From Acinetobacter nosocomialis NIPH 2119 (lineage in GTDB: Bacteria; Pseudomonadota; Gammaproteobacteria; Pseudomonadales; Moraxellaceae), in assembly GCF_000368085.1 (NCBI RefSeq), contig NZ_KB849239.1, positions 254,544 through 318,543 on the forward strand: a stretch of DNA of 64,000 nt. Direction: 5' to 3'. The stretch's first letter is position 1. Each line of letters opens with the position of its first letter. Shown piece by piece: positions 1 through 11,592 of the stretch. A program made the translations under genes and the position numbers. The notes beneath the pieces were generated by a model. The model had not been told where the DNA came from and did not search any database. It worked only from the letters and a program-made list of their open reading frames with translations.

Positions 1-161
1 TTGTGATTGTAACGCACTCAATGCAACAGGCGGCGCGTGTTTCAGACCGTACTGCTTACTTCCATTTAGGTGATCTAATCGAAGTAAACTCTACAGAGAA
101 AGTATTTACTCAACCTGACCATCAATTGACAGAAGCGTACATTACTGGTCGTTTTGGTTAA
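1..161 (+). CDS. pstB: Phosphate ABC transporter ATP-binding protein PstB, C-terminal end only
   Basis: This is the last 52 codons of a gene that begins before the window, read from base 3 to the stop at 159-161. The residues include an ABC-transporter H-loop ([13 protein letters not shown]), followed by the phrase YFHLGDLIE and the typical PstB ending AYITGRFG. PstB is the cytoplasmic ATPase of the high-affinity phosphate importer PstSCAB. The Walker and signature motifs lie outside the window, so identification rests on this tail, which is characteristic of the family. A rho-independent terminator follows 20 bases later, so this is probably the last gene of its transcript. Confidence 0.85.
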   Translation, partial: VIVTHSMQQAARVSDRTAYFHLGDLIEVNSTEKVFTQPDHQLTEAYITGRFG

Positions 162-180
162 TTTATAGTTATAAAAGAAA

Positions 181-204
181 AAGAGCCTCGTGCTCTTTTT
201 TTTA
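181..204 (+). terminator. Rho-independent terminator after pstB
   Basis: The inverted repeat AGAGC-CTCGT-GCTCT is followed by a run of eight T. It ends the pst transcript before the SohB gene. Confidence 0.8.
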
Positions 205-308
205 TTTAATAAATGAAAATGAATCTATTTTGCAAAATCGCTATTGAATTTTAATCAAAAGAACCACATCTTAAGGCTATAAAGACAAACTTATGAGCAT
301 AGAATTTT

Positions 309-1271
309 ATGTTATTCCATTTGCCTAAACTCCCTGCGGAAATACGTGTTAGTCATTTAAATGCACGTGTAAATGAACAGAGAAAAAAAATTGCACAAAC
401 GACAGCAAGCCGTTTAGAGCTTTTACAATTGGCTCAACAACTTGCGAAAGAAGCTAAAATCCGCCGTAAGAACAATCAGAAAATTTTTGTTTTAGATTTT
501 AAAGGTGATATTCAAGCATCTGCGGTTGAAAACCTCCGTGAAGAAATCACACTTATTTTAGCTACCGCTAAAGCTGGACGTGACCGCGTAGTGGTACGTC
601 TTGAAAGTCCGGGTGGTATGGTTCATGGTTATGGACTAGCAGCAGCTCAGTTAGTTCGTTTACGTGATGCAGGTTTTCATTTAACGATTTGTGTTGACAA
701 GGTCGCTGCAAGTGGCGGTTATATGATGGCTTGTATTGCAAATGAAATCATTTCTGCACCATTTGCTGTTGTGGGTTCAATTGGTGTCGTTGCTCAAGTT
801 CCAAATTTCAATCGTCTTTTAAAAGAGCATAACGTTGACTTTGAACTTTACACAGCAGGGCAATATAAGCGTACTGTGACTATGTTCGGTGAAAATACAC
901 CTGAAGGTAAAGCGAAATTTGAAGAAGAGCTACAACAGACGCATATCCTGTTTAAGCACTTTGTAGAAAAATATCGTCCACAGCTTAATGTAGATAAAGT
1001 TGCTACAGGTGAGCACTGGTATGGACAAGATGCGCTTGATTTAAACCTTGTAGATAAATTACAAACTTCCGATGAATACCTATTAGCGTTGTTACCTCAG
1101 CATGACGTCTATGTGATTAACACACGCAAAAAGGCGACTTTGGGTGAAAAGTTAGGTTTACAAGCAGCACAAATGGCAGATAGCTTGATTCCAGCAGTAA
1201 TGCATAAAGTTGCAGATACGTTGGCAAAAGCGAATTCAACTTTAGTGCAAATGCGCGATACCAAATTTTAA
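309..1271 (+). CDS. sohB: SohB-type serine peptidase, S49 family
   Basis: A 320-residue protein of peptidase family S49 (protease IV/SohB), which cuts membrane or exported proteins with a Ser-Lys dyad. The central region matches E. coli SohB as remembered: VLDFKGDI (61-68), RLESPGGMVHGYGLA (97-111), the nucleophile Ser135 in VAASGGYMMAC, and the general base Lys187 in AGQYKRT. E. coli SohB is 349 residues and starts with a transmembrane helix. Here the N terminus is a charged stretch (residues 10-58) with no hydrophobic segment. The only nearby upstream ATG (293) is in another frame and stops after 11 codons, so no membrane-anchored start is visible. The ribosome-binding site before 309 is weak. 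A terminator follows directly. Confidence 0.88.
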   Translation: MLFHLPKLPAEIRVSHLNARVNEQRKKIAQTTASRLELLQLAQQLAKEAKIRRKNNQKIFVLDFKGDIQASAVENLREEITLILATAKAGRDRVVVRLESPGGMVHGYGLAAAQLVRLRDAGFHLTICVDKVAASGGYMMACIANEIISAPFAVVGSIGVVAQVPNFNRLLKEHNVDFELYTAGQYKRTVTMFGENTPEGKAKFEEELQQTHILFKHFVEKYRPQLNVDKVATGEHWYGQDALDLNLVDKLQTSDEYLLALLPQHDVYVINTRKKATLGEKLGLQAAQMADSLIPAVMHKVADTLAKANSTLVQMRDTKF

Positions 1272-1291
1272 TTAAGATATGTTTTTAACTA

Positions 1292-1320
1292 AAGAGTACC
1301 TTTATAGGTGCTCTTTTTTT
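1292..1320 (+). terminator. Rho-independent terminator after sohB
   Basis: The stem AGAGTACC/AGGTGCTCT with a TTTAT loop is followed by seven T. It ends the sohB transcript. Confidence 0.8.
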
Positions 1321-1408
1321 ATGGAATTGATTAAACTAAATTTGATTAATATTTATTTAAGTTTTAATTGCCAAAGTTAATATTATTTTTAAATTTTTGA
1401 GTTTTGTG

Positions 1409-2026
1409 ATGTCAAAAACGTTATCACATATTGATATTCTTATAAGAGTTTTGCACATCATTATTATGGTTTCGTTCGTTGGTGCTTATTTTACAGGGGA
1501 TAACGAGGACTTACATCAGGTGCATATGATGTTTGGTTATATTCTCCTGATTGGCATTATTACACGGGTTATTTGGCACTTTTTAAGTCCACGTGTTTCA
1601 AGTACTGCGCCATTTGGCTTAAAGAAGCGGAGCACTATGGCATTTAATGCAATTAAAAAGTCCTTTAGCCATACAAATTCATTCAGTCTTTTTTCGAAAA
1701 ATACAATTCAATTGTTCAGTATTGGGCTATTTCAAGCTTCGATTGTATTTATTTTCATACTCATTCCTGTTGTTGTAGCACTTGGATACGGAACAGAACA
1801 CTTTACTTATGCTTTGAGAGACTTACATTCATTTTTCGCAAACTTATTTTTAGCTTTGGTTATATTGCATCTTTCAACGCTTATTTTAAATAGCATTCTT
1901 GCTAAACGCTTTCAGGGTTGGACGATGCTTAAAATGACATGGGCAGATAAAAAAATAACTAAATTTATGACATTATTCATCTTATTTCTTGTAGGAGCTT
2001 TTAGCTTTGTTTATTTAAGAATGTAA
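1409..2026 (+). CDS. Cytochrome b561-like integral membrane protein
   Basis: About 205 residues with four to five hydrophobic segments. It resembles bacterial b561-type (cytochrome b/b6 domain) proteins, which bind haem between helices and pass electrons at the inner membrane. Candidate haem-ligand histidines are in the first helix (IRVLHIIIM), the second (HQVHMMFGY and VIWHFLSP) and the fourth (DLHSFFANLFLALVILH). I chose the ATG at 1409; an in-frame TTG at 1397 would add four residues, and neither has a convincing ribosome-binding site. The gene stands alone between the sohB terminator and a 195-base AT-rich gap. No partner dehydrogenase or soluble cytochrome is adjacent, so its electron donor is unknown. 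Confidence 0.75.
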   Translation: MSKTLSHIDILIRVLHIIIMVSFVGAYFTGDNEDLHQVHMMFGYILLIGIITRVIWHFLSPRVSSTAPFGLKKRSTMAFNAIKKSFSHTNSFSLFSKNTIQLFSIGLFQASIVFIFILIPVVVALGYGTEHFTYALRDLHSFFANLFLALVILHLSTLILNSILAKRFQGWTMLKMTWADKKITKFMTLFILFLVGAFSFVYLRM

Positions 2027-2221
2027 TATATAAGTTTTATATAAACTCTATTCGAAGTTATTTTTTAATAAAAATTCAAAAAATATTGTTGATAAATATA
2101 CTTATTGAATTGTGATAGATAAGTGATTTTGATATTTTAGGCAACAATAAAATAGCTTTTAGATGTTTCATTTAAAAAGTTACACATTTAAAAATATAAC
2201 TGAAATTCAGGATAGGAAATA

Positions 2222-4405
2222 ATGACAAGAATAATTGTGGCATCCAAAGAGGGTTTGGACGTTCTGCAAGATGGTCAACTCAATAAAGTAATTTTAAATC
2301 AGCCTACTATTATTCAGATTGGTGTAAGCCAAAAAGATATTGCAACCATGGAAAAACAGGGTGGGCGCTTAGTTATCCATTTAAAAAATGGAGAGACTAT
2401 TGTCTTAGAAAATTTCTTTAATGAAGCAACAAATACAACAGAGCATTCACTTGTTTTTCCGACTGAACATGGAAAATTTGTTGAAGCGCAATTCGATGCT
2501 CAAGGTAAAGTGATCGATTATAAAGGCTTAAATCATGTTACAGATTTAGGCTATGCCAGTACGAGTCCAGCAGCTGCAACTATGGCGGTTGATAGTGATC
2601 CAAGTTTTACGATGGGTAATGTACTCAAAGCAGGCTTAGCAGTTTTAGCTGCGGAAGGATTATATCTTTGGGCTTTTAAGAAAGATGATAAGGATGACTC
2701 ATCAAGTGCACCTGATTTAATCGCACCTGCTGCTCCTACAGCTACGCTTGCTGATGATACCGTGACAGTGACTGGTAAAACTGAAGCAAATGCAAAAATC
2801 TATCTTAAAGATGCTGCAGGCAATACAGTCGCATCGGGTGTTGCAGATGCAAGTGGTAACTACACTGTTAAATTAGATAAGCCGCTCGTGAATGGGGACA
2901 AATTAAACGTTATTGCCCAAGATGCGGCTGGAAATAGTTCTAAAGCGACTGTTGTGACAGGTACAAAAGATACAATACCTCCAGATGCTCCGCAGGCCCA
3001 ATTGAGCGATGATGGTTCATTGTTGACTGGTAAGGCAGAGGCAAATGCCAAAATTACAGTTTATGACGCCACTGGCAAAGTATTAGGTTCTGTTTTTGCA
3101 AATAAAGATGGTATTTATTCTTTAAAGCTTACTCCGCCGTTAACCAGTGAAGCAGGCGGTAAAGTTGTTGCTGAAGACGCTGCTGGTAATAAATCTGAAG
3201 AAGTTAAAATTATTGCGGGTAAAGACACCGTGCCACCAGCTTCTCCTTTTGTTGAAGTCAACAAAGAAGGGTCAGTAATACATGGTAAAACTGAAGCAAA
3301 TGCGAAAGTTCAAATAAAAGATGCCGATGGTAAAGTGATTGGAAGTGGGACCGCCGATGCTCAAGGTGACTTTCAAATTACACTTTCACCTGCTTTAACA
3401 GAATCCCAAAAAGCTACAGTGGTTGTTGAAGATGCAGCCGGTAATATGTCTAAACCCGTTGAAATTAAGCCGGACTTTGACTCGATTGCACCAGATAAAC
3501 CAACGGCTCAAATTAATGCAGATGGAACTTCGGTAACTGGTACAGCGGAAGCCAATGCCAAAATTGAAATTAAAGATGCAACTGGTAAAGTGATTGGTAC
3601 CGGAACGGCAGATGCGAATGGAAAATTTACGATTAATATTTCGCCTGCATTAACTGATAACAACCATGGTGCTGTTTCAGCGATCGATGGTGCTGGAAAT
3701 AGATCTGAAAGTCTCGACATTGTGGGGACAAAAGACACCATACCCCCGACAAAACCTATCTTAAATAGTGTAGAAGATGATGTAGGTGACATAAAAGGTG
3801 CTATTGCAGCAGGTTCTGAAACTGACGATGCTAGGCCAAAACTTACAGGTTCAGGTGAAGCGAATGCGACACTTACGATTTATGATAATGGTGTTGCAAT
3901 TGGGGTGGTGACTGTAACGGCTGGTAGATCTTGGTCATTTACTTTTGATAAGGATTTAACTCTTGGTAAGCACAGCATTACTTTAACCCAAACTGATGCA
4001 GCAGGGCTGACCAGTGAAGCAAGCTCTCCATTTACTTTTTATGTGGTTGCACCGAAAGTCGCGAGTCTGGCTGATGCTTCAGTCAATACTTTAAGTACAG
4101 AAACACCATCTTTAGCAGATAGTGTTGGGTTACACACTTTAAAGGTTACGCAAAGTACGACAACTGAGCCTACGAATCAGCAGAAAACTGTTCCTGTAGA
4201 TGATTTGCTAAAAAGCTCTTCTTTAAACGATTCAGATCCTGTCTCAAAACTTCTATCATCGACAGCATTGAAAACAACGCAGATACCTGAGCAAACTGAT
4301 GTAAATACTTCAATTGATCAAACAACAAATCTTGATCAAATTTTACCAAATACGAGTTCTTCACCTTTGCAAAATATTTTAGAACAGACTTATCCAGTTG
4401 TTTAA
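2222..4405 (+). CDS. blp2: Bap-like surface protein of the Blp2 type, with Ig-like repeats
   Basis: A 727-residue repeat protein. Residues 1-135 form the BapA prefix-like domain found at the start of Acinetobacter Bap/Blp adhesins (MTRIIVASKEGLDVLQDGQ). A short hydrophobic stretch (about 138-152) and an Asp-rich linker follow. Next come four bacterial Ig-like (Big_6) repeats of about 85 residues, each with GKTEANAK...DAAGN...DT-PP, then one BapA-type repeat (ETDDARPKLTGSGEANA, about 535-610). The last 115 residues are Ser/Thr/Asn-rich and unstructured. The length fits Blp2, the short member of the family; Blp1 and Bap are many times longer. Members are linked to adhesion and biofilm. There is no classical signal peptide. 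An AGGA motif 6 bases before the ATG supports the start. Confidence 0.78.
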   Translation: MTRIIVASKEGLDVLQDGQLNKVILNQPTIIQIGVSQKDIATMEKQGGRLVIHLKNGETIVLENFFNEATNTTEHSLVFPTEHGKFVEAQFDAQGKVIDYKGLNHVTDLGYASTSPAAATMAVDSDPSFTMGNVLKAGLAVLAAEGLYLWAFKKDDKDDSSSAPDLIAPAAPTATLADDTVTVTGKTEANAKIYLKDAAGNTVASGVADASGNYTVKLDKPLVNGDKLNVIAQDAAGNSSKATVVTGTKDTIPPDAPQAQLSDDGSLLTGKAEANAKITVYDATGKVLGSVFANKDGIYSLKLTPPLTSEAGGKVVAEDAAGNKSEEVKIIAGKDTVPPASPFVEVNKEGSVIHGKTEANAKVQIKDADGKVIGSGTADAQGDFQITLSPALTESQKATVVVEDAAGNMSKPVEIKPDFDSIAPDKPTAQINADGTSVTGTAEANAKIEIKDATGKVIGTGTADANGKFTINISPALTDNNHGAVSAIDGAGNRSESLDIVGTKDTIPPTKPILNSVEDDVGDIKGAIAAGSETDDARPKLTGSGEANATLTIYDNGVAIGVVTVTAGRSWSFTFDKDLTLGKHSITLTQTDAAGLTSEASSPFTFYVVAPKVASLADASVNTLSTETPSLADSVGLHTLKVTQSTTTEPTNQQKTVPVDDLLKSSSLNDSDPVSKLLSSTALKTTQIPEQTDVNTSIDQTTNLDQILPNTSSSPLQNILEQTYPVV

Positions 4406-4424
4406 AAGACTCTATGTAAAATAT

Positions 4425-4450
4425 AAAAGCGCTCAATGAGCGCTTTTTAT
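4425..4450. terminator. Bidirectional terminator between blp2 and the DUF2238 gene
   Basis: A near-perfect inverted repeat (AAAAGCGCTC-AAT-GAGCGCTTTT) has A and T tracts on either side. It serves the two convergent genes. Confidence 0.8.
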
Positions 4451-4456
4451 TTATGG

Positions 4457-5092
4457 CTAATTTTTGATTTTCGGTGTTGTTATAAGAGTAATAACTCCAT
4501 AAACAATTGATCCAATTGTGGCGAGTAACATGTCTTTATGAGCATCCCACATGTCGCCTTGTTGCCCATTATAATTTTCAGCTTGTTCAGGTGATAAGCC
4601 AATTGCAATTGCCCACTCGATCAGTTCATAAAAAACACTAGACGCCATCACGAATTGGACTACAAGCAAAAATAGAGAAAAAGGACGTGCGGTCGGCAAC
4701 CATACTTGGAAAACACGATAGATAAGAGGGTAGAGCAAAGCACCATATGAAAAGTGTACAAGTCGATCATACATATTGCGAGACCAACCCATGTATCCAT
4801 CTAAATTAAAATGAAAGATGTGCTGAATCCAGTCATTGTATGGAACGTATGAATAAAGATAATGAGCACCAATTACGTGGATTAAAAGAAACAGTAAATA
4901 AAAACAAAAACTTAAAAAATCGAGACCAATTTTTTTAAAAATAATAAAAAGTAGAATCAGCATCAAAACAGTTCCAGCCTGATGAAGTAAATAAGCTTCA
5001 AACTCAAGAGGCTGTATACCTGAAATGATAATGGCAATGAAAAGCAGACTAAGCGCAATATAATGTTTAAGCTTAAATTTTTTTTCGATCAT
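4457..5092 (-). CDS. DUF2238 (YjdF-like) inner membrane protein
   Basis: A 211-residue polytopic membrane protein with about six hydrophobic helices. It carries the DUF2238 pattern of conserved polar residues: WIQHIFHFNLDGYMGWSRN, then MYDRLVHFSYG, FYELIEWA and GDMWDAHKDML near the C terminus. Members such as E. coli YjdF have no established function. The gene is convergent with blp2 and shares its terminator. It lies downstream of purB on the same strand, but the purB terminator separates them. Confidence 0.8.
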   Translation of the reverse strand: MIEKKFKLKHYIALSLLFIAIIISGIQPLEFEAYLLHQAGTVLMLILLFIIFKKIGLDFLSFCFYLLFLLIHVIGAHYLYSYVPYNDWIQHIFHFNLDGYMGWSRNMYDRLVHFSYGALLYPLIYRVFQVWLPTARPFSLFLLVVQFVMASSVFYELIEWAIAIGLSPEQAENYNGQQGDMWDAHKDMLLATIGSIVYGVITLITTPKIKN

Positions 5093-5130
5093 TTTCTAAA
5101 TAAGATTTCTTTTGATGAATATGAGTGTAA

Positions 5131-5160
5131 TAAAAAAGCGAAGCCTAAGCTTCGCTTTTA
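5131..5160. terminator. Terminator after purB
   Basis: The inverted repeat AAGCGAAGC-CTAA-GCTTCGCTT has an A tract before it (a T tract when read on the minus strand). It lies 15 bases past the purB stop codon. Confidence 0.8.
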
Positions 5161-5174
5161 TCAAATTTTTTTAA

Positions 5175-6572
<1,398 letters not shown>

Positions 6573-6617
6573 TTAATGCTGGAATAAACATAAAACAAAA
6601 ATAATCTCGTTACAGCC

Positions 6618-7352
6618 TTAGATAACTTGGTACTGTAAGCGAGCAAGAGCTTGAATATCCTGTAGCAATTTACGTTTGCTAAAAATCATGTTCCATGAAC
6701 TACCGCCGAGTTGTCGCCATAAATGAGCCATTTGTAGCCCTGTAAACAGACAAGCACGAATACGGTTGGTATGGTTGGTATCTTTAAATGCCTCAGCATT
6801 ACCACGAACAAGAATGCGTGGATTAATTTGCCCGGCAGTATCAACATAGGTTTGTGCCAAATTGGCTAAAATGCTGGGGTGTAAATAGTTATTATCGAAA
6901 AAAGAAAGCTGTTTTAAAATCTTCTGCTGTGCTTTTTCAATAATGGCCACATATTCAGGATTGCTATAGACCTTCTTTTCTAGCTGCAAAAGTGACATCG
7001 CGTAAGACATAGGAAGTTTTGCACTACGCATTTTAGGCAAACGAGATTTGGGCGCATTGGTAAAAGGCTGGGTAATACAATTCTCAAGAGTTTTAAGACC
7101 TAGAGAAATATCAGCCAATTGATTAAAAAAATCTAATGTCTGAACGGTATTATTATTTGTTGTAGGGCGAATATTTAAACTCGCCTTTATTAATAATTCA
7201 AAATAGAAGTTACCACTTTCACCAATACTTTGTTGACCTGTCATAGCGGTCATATGCGTAAGCTGGGTCGCTTGAAATACCCCCGCCAAGGCAAGGGCAC
7301 GGTTTTGGCGAACATTCAAGGCTTGTGATTGTTGAAAGGGTAACTCCACCAT
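6618..7352 (-). CDS. hflD: High-frequency lysogenization protein HflD homologue
   Basis: A 244-residue protein matching HflD (YcfC), a peripheral inner-membrane protein that in E. coli modulates lambda CII stability; its normal cell role is unclear. The segments [17 protein letters not shown] near the start and [19 protein letters not shown] near the end are typical of the family. I chose the ATG at 7352 because AAGGGA lies 9 bases upstream. In-frame ATGs at 7361 and 7391 exist, but the latter would overlap the end of mnmA by 26 bases. The neighbours mnmA and purB support the assignment. Confidence 0.88.
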   Translation of the reverse strand: MVELPFQQSQALNVRQNRALALAGVFQATQLTHMTAMTGQQSIGESGNFYFELLIKASLNIRPTTNNNTVQTLDFFNQLADISLGLKTLENCITQPFTNAPKSRLPKMRSAKLPMSYAMSLLQLEKKVYSNPEYVAIIEKAQQKILKQLSFFDNNYLHPSILANLAQTYVDTAGQINPRILVRGNAEAFKDTNHTNRIRACLFTGLQMAHLWRQLGGSSWNMIFSKRKLLQDIQALARLQYQVI

Positions 7353-7365
7353 GCCATTCATTCCC

Positions 7366-8992
<1,627 letters not shown>

Positions 8993-9112
8993 AAAAAAGC
9001 ACCATGAATTTAAAAGTCGTATGATACGAAATTTAGGGGTTTTTGGCTACGGTGATCTTACAAACGATAGAGAACTATAAAAGCTCTATCGTTTGAAAAA
9101 ATTGAGTATGTA

Positions 9113-9658
9113 CTAATTGGTTTGGTTATCTTTATGGTTATTTTGCACTTTTACATAATGTCTTGCTGAATAAGGTAAAAATGCCAATTCTTTTTCAGTT
9201 AGAGGACGTACTTGCTGTACTGGACTTCCAACGTAGAGATAACCACTTTTTAAGACTTTACGAGGTGGCACTAAACTTCCCGCACCAATCATCACATCAT
9301 CTTCAATAACAACATCATCTAAAATGACGGTATTGATCCCGACTAGTACGCGGTTGCCAATCGTACAGCCATGTAAAGTCACATGATGACCTACTGTTAC
9401 GTCTTCACCAATAATAAGAGGCGAACCATTCGGTTTTGCATCATTTTTATGGCTGACATGTAACATACAATGGTCTTGTACATTACTATTTTTACCAATT
9501 TGAATACTATTTACATCTCCGCGAATGACTGCAAAAGGCCATACCGAAACATTTTCGGCCAATTTAACATCACCGACAACCACGGACATTTCATCAATGT
9601 AACAACTTGGATCAATTTGTGGATGATGATCTAAATAAGGACGGATGTTTTTTGTCAT
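9113..9658 (-). CDS. Gamma-class carbonic anhydrase family protein (YrdA-like)
   Basis: A 181-residue left-handed beta-helix protein built of hexapeptide repeats such as IGEDVTVGHHVTL and IEDDVMIGAGSLV. Candidate zinc-ligand histidines are in DHCMLHVSH and in VGHHVTLHG, the positions used in gamma carbonic anhydrases. Members like E. coli YrdA often show weak or no measured activity. I placed the start at 9658 (MTKNIRPYL). The longer reading frame from 9706 would add a hydrophobic tail encoded by the dacC terminator, so it is probably not real. It lies downstream of dacC on the same strand but is separated from it by that terminator. Confidence 0.88.
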   Translation of the reverse strand: MTKNIRPYLDHHPQIDPSCYIDEMSVVVGDVKLAENVSVWPFAVIRGDVNSIQIGKNSNVQDHCMLHVSHKNDAKPNGSPLIIGEDVTVGHHVTLHGCTIGNRVLVGINTVILDDVVIEDDVMIGAGSLVPPRKVLKSGYLYVGSPVQQVRPLTEKELAFLPYSARHYVKVQNNHKDNQTN

Positions 9659-9694
9659 GAGAAGCATCAAAATAAAATTTAATAGAAGTATAAA

Positions 9695-9729
9695 ATAAAA
9701 AAGCACTCAAGCTAATAGCATGAGTGCTT
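9695..9729 (-). terminator. Terminator after dacC
   Basis: The stem AAGCACTCA/TGAGTGCTT encloses an 11-base loop and is followed on the minus strand by a T-rich run. It lies just past the dacC stop and rules out a longer start for the carbonic anhydrase gene. Confidence 0.75.
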
Positions 9730-9747
9730 AATTGAACTATTCTAAAA

Positions 9748-10896
9748 TTAGAATAAGTTACTAAAGAATTGTTTGATATGGTCGATCATGCGTGCAAAGA
9801 AGCCTGCTTCTTCAACTGGTTTTAATGCAACAAGAGGTTTTTCAGCAATAACTTTGCCATCTAAACTTGCAACAAGTTTACCTACCACTTGGCCTTTTTG
9901 AAGAGGGGCATTTAAATTTGGTTGAACAACCAATTGAGTTTTTATACCACCTGCTTTGCCTTTTGGCATAGTGACATTGAAGTTCTCTGCTAAACCAATT
10001 TGAACTTCATTTTCTTTACCGAACCATACTTTAGCTTTGGCAAGAACTTGGTTTGCAGGTTGAACATTTGCAGTTTCAAAGTTCGCAAAGCCCCAAGACA
10101 ACAACGCGCGTGTTTGGTTAGCACGTTCATTAACGCTGTCAGTACCAAAAATAACTGAGATTAAGCGCATTGGCCCGCGTTTACTTGAAGTTGTTAAGCA
10201 GTAACCAGCTTCATCTGTGTGGCCTGTTTTTAAACCGTCAACACTTGGGTCAGTATAAAGTAACGCATTACGGTTACCTTGCTTGATACCGTTAAATGTA
10301 AATTCTTTCTCAGAGTAAATTGGGTAGTATCTTGAGCTGTCTTTAATAATATGTTGAGCTAGTACAGCCATATCTTTTGCAGTTGAATAATGACCTTCTG
10401 CAGGTAAGCCCGTAGAGTTCATAAACTGGGTATTTGTCATACCAATACGTTTTGCTTCCTGATTCATGAGGTGAGCAAAAGTACCTTCATTTCCAGCAAT
10501 ATGTTCAGCCATTGCTTTTGACGCATCATTACCAGACTGAATGATAATACCTCGAAGCATTTCTAAAACTGTTGCAGTACCATTTAATGGTACATACATA
10601 CATGATTCAGCGCTGCTTCCTTTACACCAAGCAGATTCGTTCATACGAACCTTTTCATTCTCGGTAAGCTCACCTTTTAATAGTTTTTGTTCAATGATGT
10701 AGCTTGTCATCATTTTAGTCATAGAAGCAGGCGCAAGCTTTTCATTTTCATTTTTAGAAGCGAGAATCTGTCCTGTCTCGTAATCCATTAATACATAAGA
10801 CTTATTATTTAATTCTGGCGGAGCTGATAAGACAGTTGCTGCATAAGAAAAACTTGGTAAGAGGAGGAGTGCAGCAATAGCGCTTTTTCGAGTCAT
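9748..10896 (-). CDS. dacC: D-alanyl-D-alanine carboxypeptidase PBP5/6
   Basis: A 382-residue low-molecular-mass penicillin-binding protein. It trims the terminal D-Ala of periplasmic pentapeptide side chains. The active-site motifs are Ser58-Met-Thr-Lys61, Ser121-Gly-Asn123 and Lys223-Thr-Gly225. An N-terminal signal peptide ends near SYAA (17-20). A C-terminal beta-domain and an amphipathic tail (ARMIDHIKQFFSNLF) probably anchor it to the inner-membrane outer face. The start at 10896 gives a normal signal peptide and the length remembered for Acinetobacter PBP5/6. An upstream TTG/ATG extension to 10956 would spoil the signal peptide and run into a terminator. Confidence 0.95.
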   Translation of the reverse strand: MTRKSAIAALLLLPSFSYAATVLSAPPELNNKSYVLMDYETGQILASKNENEKLAPASMTKMMTSYIIEQKLLKGELTENEKVRMNESAWCKGSSAESCMYVPLNGTATVLEMLRGIIIQSGNDASKAMAEHIAGNEGTFAHLMNQEAKRIGMTNTQFMNSTGLPAEGHYSTAKDMAVLAQHIIKDSSRYYPIYSEKEFTFNGIKQGNRNALLYTDPSVDGLKTGHTDEAGYCLTTSSKRGPMRLISVIFGTDSVNERANQTRALLSWGFANFETANVQPANQVLAKAKVWFGKENEVQIGLAENFNVTMPKGKAGGIKTQLVVQPNLNAPLQKGQVVGKLVASLDGKVIAEKPLVALKPVEEAGFFARMIDHIKQFFSNLF

Positions 10897-10954
10897 TCTA
10901 GGTAATTCCAATATCTTGTGTGAAGCAGAAGAACCTAGCATTTTAGGACAAAGC

Positions 10955-10987
10955 AAAGCCGACTTCTATGGGGGAAGTCGGCTTTTT
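10955..10987 (-). terminator. Terminator between the small exported protein gene and dacC
   Basis: A strong 12-base stem (AAAGCCGACTTC/GAAGTCGGCTTT) has an interrupted T run on the minus strand and TTTTT on the plus strand. It lies downstream of the 11023-11445 gene. Confidence 0.7.
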
Positions 10988-11022
10988 CAAACAGTATTGT
11001 AACTAGAGAGTTTTTAACTAAT

Positions 11023-11445
11023 TTAGTTTTGCGATTGATAAGCTTTTACGTCTTGACAAACTAACTTGTTTTGCTCGTTACCAGCAGCTTTCGCATCATT
11101 ACGTGCTTCTTTTAAGACTTTCTTGAAACTTTTGTCTTTGCTACGTTTTTCTAAAGCTGCAACTGGGTCTGCTTCATTTGGTAAATAATCTTTTACAAGG
11201 CGCTCATAACCTTGGGCAAATTCAGCATCTTTTTTGCCAATTAAACTTGGACAAATTTGAGAAAGTACTTGAATTGCTGCTAATTCTTCGGGTGTAGTCC
11301 CTTTGGTCGGCGTAACTTCAACAACATTTTCATTTTCAGTTTTCTTTTCAGCTGTTTTTTTCTTGTCAGCAGCATAACCCACTGTTGCCATTGTCATGAG
11401 TAAAACAACAGAAAGTGATTGAACTAAGCTTTTTTTCATAAACAT
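11023..11445 (-). CDS. Small exported protein of unknown function (paralogue 1)
   Basis: A 140-residue protein with a clear signal peptide (KKSLVQSLSVVLLM, cleavage near GYAAD), a Lys/Glu/Thr-rich linker and a compact C-terminal domain with two cysteines (QICPSLIG and LVCQDVKAY). I do not know its function. It resembles a small Moraxellaceae family that I recall as MCR_0457-like. The next gene on the same strand encodes a related protein with the same cysteine spacing pattern, so the pair probably arose by tandem duplication. An AGG motif 6 bases before the first ATG supports the start at 11445; ATG 11439 is an alternative. Confidence 0.75.
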   Translation of the reverse strand: MFMKKSLVQSLSVVLLMTMATVGYAADKKKTAEKKTENENVVEVTPTKGTTPEELAAIQVLSQICPSLIGKKDAEFAQGYERLVKDYLPNEADPVAALEKRSKDKSFKKVLKEARNDAKAAGNEQNKLVCQDVKAYQSQN

Positions 11446-11592
11446 GGATAACCTGAAACAAAAATTTGAAATATGCCGATAGCTTAAACAATTTAAACGC
11501 TAAAAAAATGGAAAAAATGTATTGTTATGTAGGTTTTCTGCTTTACATAAACAGAAAACCCTTCAAAGAAAAGCGTATTGAGTCAAATAAGC

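Noticed and set aside
3508..3792. Minus-strand frames inside blp2
   Set aside because: They come from the repeated Ig-like domains and mirror each other; they are composition shadows.
9659..9706. Hydrophobic N-terminal extension of the gamma carbonic anhydrase, resembling a membrane anchor
   Set aside because: It is encoded by the dacC terminator region, and the family starts at the MTKNIRPYL equivalent.
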